Assembly (NCBI GenBank): GCA_947095535.1
Contig: OX352774.1
Location: 3,472,001-3,536,000, forward strand
Reading direction: 5' to 3'
DNA from: Poecilobothrus nobilitatus
Taxonomy: Eukaryota > Arthropoda > Insecta > Diptera > Dolichopodidae
Length of the DNA stretch: 64,000 nt
Shown: positions 59,890-64,000 of the stretch, piece by piece
Layout: every line of letters begins with the position of its first letter
Numbering within the stretch: the stretch's first letter is position 1
Made by a program: the position numbers and the translations under genes
The notes under the pieces: generated by a model
What the model was told of the DNA's origin: nothing
Database searches by the model: none
Seen by the model: only the letters and a program-made list of their open reading frames with translations

Positions 59890-59969
59890 CAATTACAATT
59901 CAAACACATGTTTAAAAAAACAACCATCACTCGTTACTGATTAAATTATTAATAGAAATTTATTACAAG

Positions 59970-60500
59970 ATATCATTTTCTTGCAACAAAAACAAAAAGT
60001 CCACCAAAGTTGCAAAAAGTGAAGGGGCAGTAACTTGGTTACCTCCTCCTAATGTACCTCCTAATACATCTTAGGGAAGTGAAGGGTGAAAACTGGTCTC
60101 ATTTTTTAAAGGTTCTAACATACTTTACCTATCAATTTTAAAGAATGTATCTTAAAATCTCTTGATTTTATCACTATTTTAATTTATAGCCCCAATAGTA
60201 GGACTAGAACCCACTTAAGTTTTTAGCCTCAAATAATTTCAGCATCAACTATATCGCATGAGTAACATTTATACCAAATTTCATTGAAATCGTATAACAA
60301 TTACTATGTGCTCTGTAACATAGTAATTAACCATATTTTATTGGAACATTATGAAGGGGTTTTACTACAGTTTCCGATCTCAACATTTTTTGCGGCACAA
60401 TCACAGCACTAACCTCTATACCAAATTTCATTCAGATAAAAATTACAGGAGTTATGCTGATACAAATTTTTTCGGGCGCGGACGCGGAATTTTCAAAAAA
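59970..60500. repeat. Possible old repeat with a phrase repeated 147 bp apart
   Basis: TATACCAAATTTCATT occurs at about 60270 and again at 60417, each preceded by an AGTAAC- or ACTAAC-like word. The stretch also has TTACCTCCTCCTAATGTACC followed by ACCTCCTAATACAT (a short local duplication) and a G+C-rich TTCGGGCGCGGACGCGGAAT at 60468. It has the look of a dispersed fly repeat, but I see no second copy in this window. Confidence 0.4.
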
Positions 60501-63430
60501 AAATTTTTTTTTTTTTTTGGATTCTACATCCTTAAAAACATCCAGAAAATAAATTTCAACGAAATCTTTTTTTTTTTTCAAAAACTCATCACAACACTTG
60601 TAGTATTTATTCTACGAGTAAAAAGTATATATTTATTTAATTTACTTAAATTTCATTTCAAAGCCTTAACCTATATATAATCCTTATTAAGGATAGAATG
60701 TTTAATACTCATAAAAAGACAAAACAAAAAAAACGTCTGACATTAAAGAAAAAATAAATTCGGGTCCATCCAATTTGACTGTAAGCATAGTAAGATACAA
60801 TCAATCTGTACATTTCAATTATAGTTATTGATATATGTACATACAACATATCATATGGTTATCATCCATACTATCAATATAATCTTTAAAAAGAATCACA
60901 AAAAATAAAAAAAATTAAAAAAAAAAAGCCTCAAGTGTACTTGTATTTTGTTGGCAATGACCATTTAAGTCTAAAAATTTTTTCTTTCATGTTTTTTTTT
61001 ATTTTAATTTTCTTATTTTTTATTTTTATTTTATTTTTATTCTTATTTCTTATTTTTGTTTTTGTTGGGACTAATTGAATTTATTTTTCATTGTTTTTTC
61101 GGTTCTTAATTTTAGCTTTATTTTAATTTTGCATGACACATGTCACATTAAATTTCATAACAATGCAAACATTCTAGATTTTTAACTCTTCTAAATTGAG
61201 TGTAAAATTGAGTGACACTCTATATGTTGTGGAAATTATTTCTTAGTAAGCTGAATGGAGTTTAATTCATTGTCTTTTACTCTTTTTAAAAAACTTAATA
61301 CCTAGTGCTTAATATTTTCACTGATTTTAGCAACAAAAACAAATCTAGTGAAAATTGATCTTAGAGTCAAGTTATCAATCAATGATATCTAAAATAAACT
61401 TTCTATGTAGTTGCTCGCTTAGTTTGGATATGAAATTTAAAATATAGTTGAAAAACATGCAACTTAGTTTTACCACTTTTTTTTTCTTTACACATAACAT
61501 AAGACTTCCATTTGGCATTTCTATTACAAGCAGTTTTGCACTGATATTTTAATGTTATCCCAGGACCCAATTCTTGATTATTTGGTGTACGTCATGTATT
61601 ACTAGGGCGGCCGCATCTGTTTATAAATTAAATATAAAAAGAAAGTTTTACCACTTACCGTTATATATTTATATTATAATTTATTCCAATTTTTCTAAAT
61701 AATTTAAGTATGGTCTTTTACAACGTTATTCAACGTTATAATGTCTATTTTATTTTTGTTTTCATTTTCTTTACTTATTTCTTGGTATTCTTACTATCTT
61801 TTTTTTTCTCTATTACGATAATAGTTAGCCTAACTTTATTGTCTCCTTAACTTAATCCGATATGAAAAGCTTAACTAACTGATATGAATTGAAGTGAGGG
61901 ATTTTTCAAAAACAAAAAAAAAAGTAGAAAACAATCAATTTGAAAAGGCATGAAATTAAAGTAAGGGATGGGATCAGGATTACTATTTAAAATCTTTATA
62001 AATATACAAGCATATATATATTTGATAAAAAATTTATGTATATTTTGTATATATAATAATATATGATCAAATATAGAAAATTTACTTTTCTAAAGCAATA
62101 TATATATATGCATATGTATAAGGATACGGATCATAACATATGTTTATATATTTAATACACATATAGACATTGTTATTATTACAATAAACTGGAAAACCAA
62201 GCATGAAAATAAAACCTATGAATATGAACGAAATGAGGTCAAAATGGTAATTTTGTTTGATTTTATTTTTCATTTTTTTTTTGCTTATAGTAAAAAAGCA
62301 CCCGTGTTATGGATGAATGAAACTTTCAAGACGATAATAATATATAGACTTTAAATAGCAACAGCATCTGGTTGGATAAGAAGAAGGGATTCACATATAA
62401 ATTTACTCCCTTAAAATTACCCTCATATCATCTTAAGCAAACAGGTATCTTTTTAATTTTTTTTTTTTGGTTTTGCCTTTCTATTAAGCAAAAGAAATTT
62501 AGAATCAGAATGATTTGTTTAAAATAAATGAAAAAAAAAGAGATAGAAGATATTTAATTTATTGATTTAATAAGTTTCAATATGTAAGTATAAGTAGGAG
62601 AGGATTAGCCTCATGACAATGGATTAAAAAAAAAAATAAAAAATAAAGAAATATAGAAAAAAACTAAAATGGTTAGTTTTTTTCTCTCTTTTTCTATCCA
62701 TTTTTATATTAAAAATTTTTCAACCAATATAAAAGGTGTATTGATTCACTCTTTCACATATTATATTTGAGTATATAAGTTTAATTGTAAATATAACATA
62801 GGTACATAATACATAATGGAAATATATGTGGGTTTAAGATCTTGACCTTCTTGTGAATTTTTTGATAAAATAAAGATATGATTTTCAAAGTTCGGGTAAA
62901 TTTTTTTTATTTTCTAAAAATTATTATTAAATGACATATAAATACACATATTTCGAATACAATTTCCACTCCTTTACTATCACATTTAAGTATTCAATCA
63001 TATTATACTTATTTTCTAATATTGAATACATAATTCTTAGATTATTGAAAAAAAAAAAAAAAAAAATTTATAAAGGTTAGACTTTTATTAAATTCGATAT
63101 TAAATTCGAATTATGAATTGTTAAATCTTTTGTTATAATAAAAAAATCGGTTTTCCTTTTATTTATTTTAAATGTATTGAAAAATATTTTTTTTTTTTAT
63201 TATATCAAATCCATATTGTTCCATTATTTATAATAAAAGATTCGGTTATTTTTTGTACAAAATATATTAGAAAAATATAATATATAAAATATTAAAATAT
63301 AAATAAATATAAAATATTTATTTTTTTCTTTTATTAAATTTTGAATCTGTAGTTTTACAATATCTTTAAAAAATGTCAATATTTATTTATATATATCTAT
63401 ATTGTAAATTATATAAGCCTAGTCCAATAT
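60501..63430. other. AT-rich region, no gene
   Basis: T- and A-rich filler. At 61607-61614 stands GCGGCCGC inside ACTAGGGCGGCCGCATCTG, an unusual G+C island. I see no gene. Confidence 0.55.
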
Positions 63431-63435
63431 TTTTA

Positions 63436-63512
63436 AAACCATAGATAGTAGCCTAGATATGTTAAATACTATTATTAATTTATATAGTATGTAATATTAT
63501 TCACTTTGTTTA
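63436..63512 (-). repeat. Diverged partial copy of the type C SINE body
   Basis: AAACCATAGATAGTAGCC, GTTAAATACTATTATTAATT and TAATATTATTCACTTTGTTT align, with changes, to AAACCATCGGCTACTAAGGC and the following part of the copy at 63540. The two lie in tandem about 140 bp apart. Confidence 0.6.
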
Positions 63513-63539
63513 TTACTAAAGACTTCCATTTTATTTTTA

Positions 63540-63770
63540 TTTAATATTACAAATTACATAGGATATTGCAATATTACAAAACCATCGGCTACTAAGGCCA
63601 TTATATGTCGGAATACTATTATTAAATTATACACCAATATTATTTATTTTGTTTATATTATATATTTTTTACGCTATATAATAAAACTTGCTACCTGTGC
63701 AGAGATTGAACCCGTACTCCCTCGGTTAATAAGCCACGTTCTTAACCACTATTCCACCGAAGTCCCTTGA
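63540..63770 (-). mobile_element. tRNA-derived SINE (type C) with head
   Basis: Read on the minus strand the head gives GACTTCGGTGGAATAGTGG with TTAAGAACG (A box) and GAGTACGGGTTCAATCTCTG (B box) near 63715-63697. Then comes a body of AATAATATTGGTGTATAATT and AATGGCCTTAGTAGCCGATG shared with 56425-56610. The head differs from types A and B, so it is a separate lineage. Confidence 0.72.
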
Positions 63771-64000
63771 GACTTCTAAAAAATCAAAAAGTTATTGAAT
63801 TTTCATAAAAACGCATTGCATATTTTCAGGCGCAACAAATATGGATATCATCATAGTAAAGGAATAAAATTTATCTAGTCTCTATTTAGTTTAGCTTACT
63901 TTCCATTTAAATTAATTTAATTTGAAAATAAATATGGCTGAAGGCTAAATATTTCAGTACCAAATAAAAAATAATTTTTCGAACATGAAAAATCACCTAA
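63771..64000. other. AT-rich edge of window
   Basis: I see nothing in the last 230 bases that can be named. Confidence 0.5.

Noticed and set aside
60180..60215. Another tRNA-like SINE head on the minus strand
   Set aside because: GGGTTCTAGTCC fits a B box, but no A box lies at the right distance and no body matches the SINEs here.

Overview
The window is AT-rich eukaryotic DNA in which I can support no intact protein-coding gene. Homopolymer A and T runs are everywhere, and most long open frames are by-products of tandem repeats or low-complexity sequence. Repeat signatures point to a higher fly (Diptera, Brachycera, perhaps a calyptrate). These are a dipteran mini-me-like core (TA run, then a GAGTCGATTTAGCGATGTCCGTCC-type block) inside an element bounded by TATACCCTACACCT / AGGTGTAGGGTATTA, short non-autonomous elements with GTCC/CCGT tetranucleotide cores, tRNA-derived SINEs and decayed LINE fragments. 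The window is most likely intergenic, or lies inside a very long intron.

Layout. 0.96-1.92 kb: two truncated copies of a dispersed repeat, called family A here. 2.68-5.16 kb: a non-autonomous element carrying about 13 tandem units of a ~147-bp satellite. 5.28-5.52 kb: a diverged SINE. 5.98-8.37 kb: a family A copy broken by one arm of a fold-back structure (350-bp inverted arms, 1.08-kb spacer). 8.74-9.11 kb: a SINE. 13.0-13.4 kb: a LINE 3' end. 14.15-18.08 kb: a dense minus-strand cluster of family A copies, one interrupted by a SINE. 19.54-19.98 kb: a Jockey-type reverse transcriptase fragment. 21.6-23.3 kb: a tRNA-like head and a SINE lying between CTCATT-rich palindromic sequences. 23.8-24.2 and 26.4-27.2 kb: more family A. 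33.8-34.4 kb: a dispersed repeat with a CCAAT palindrome, then a duplicated trinucleotide-rich block. 36.07 kb: a SINE. 40.2-40.6 kb: a decayed inverted-repeat element. 43.4 kb: a SINE. 44.9-45.7 kb: family A. 46.0-46.5 kb: a LINE RNase H fragment. 55.9-56.6 kb: dispersed repeats. 58.5-59.1 kb: family A. 59.68-59.89 kb: a clear 209-bp MITE. 63.4-63.8 kb: a third SINE type. The remainder is A/T-rich sequence with microsatellites and no recognisable feature.

No genes work together here. What the sequence records is layered transposition: SINEs inside family A, a fold-back arm inside family A, and a satellite amplified inside a DNA element. The strongest candidates for undescribed biology are the satellite-bearing element with its four-unit higher-order duplication, the modular family A repeat (about a dozen copies in 64 kb), the fold-back pair, and a hairpin module shared by two otherwise different short elements. 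All boundaries were read by eye without alignment software and should be taken as accurate to roughly 10-30 bp unless a perfect motif is stated.
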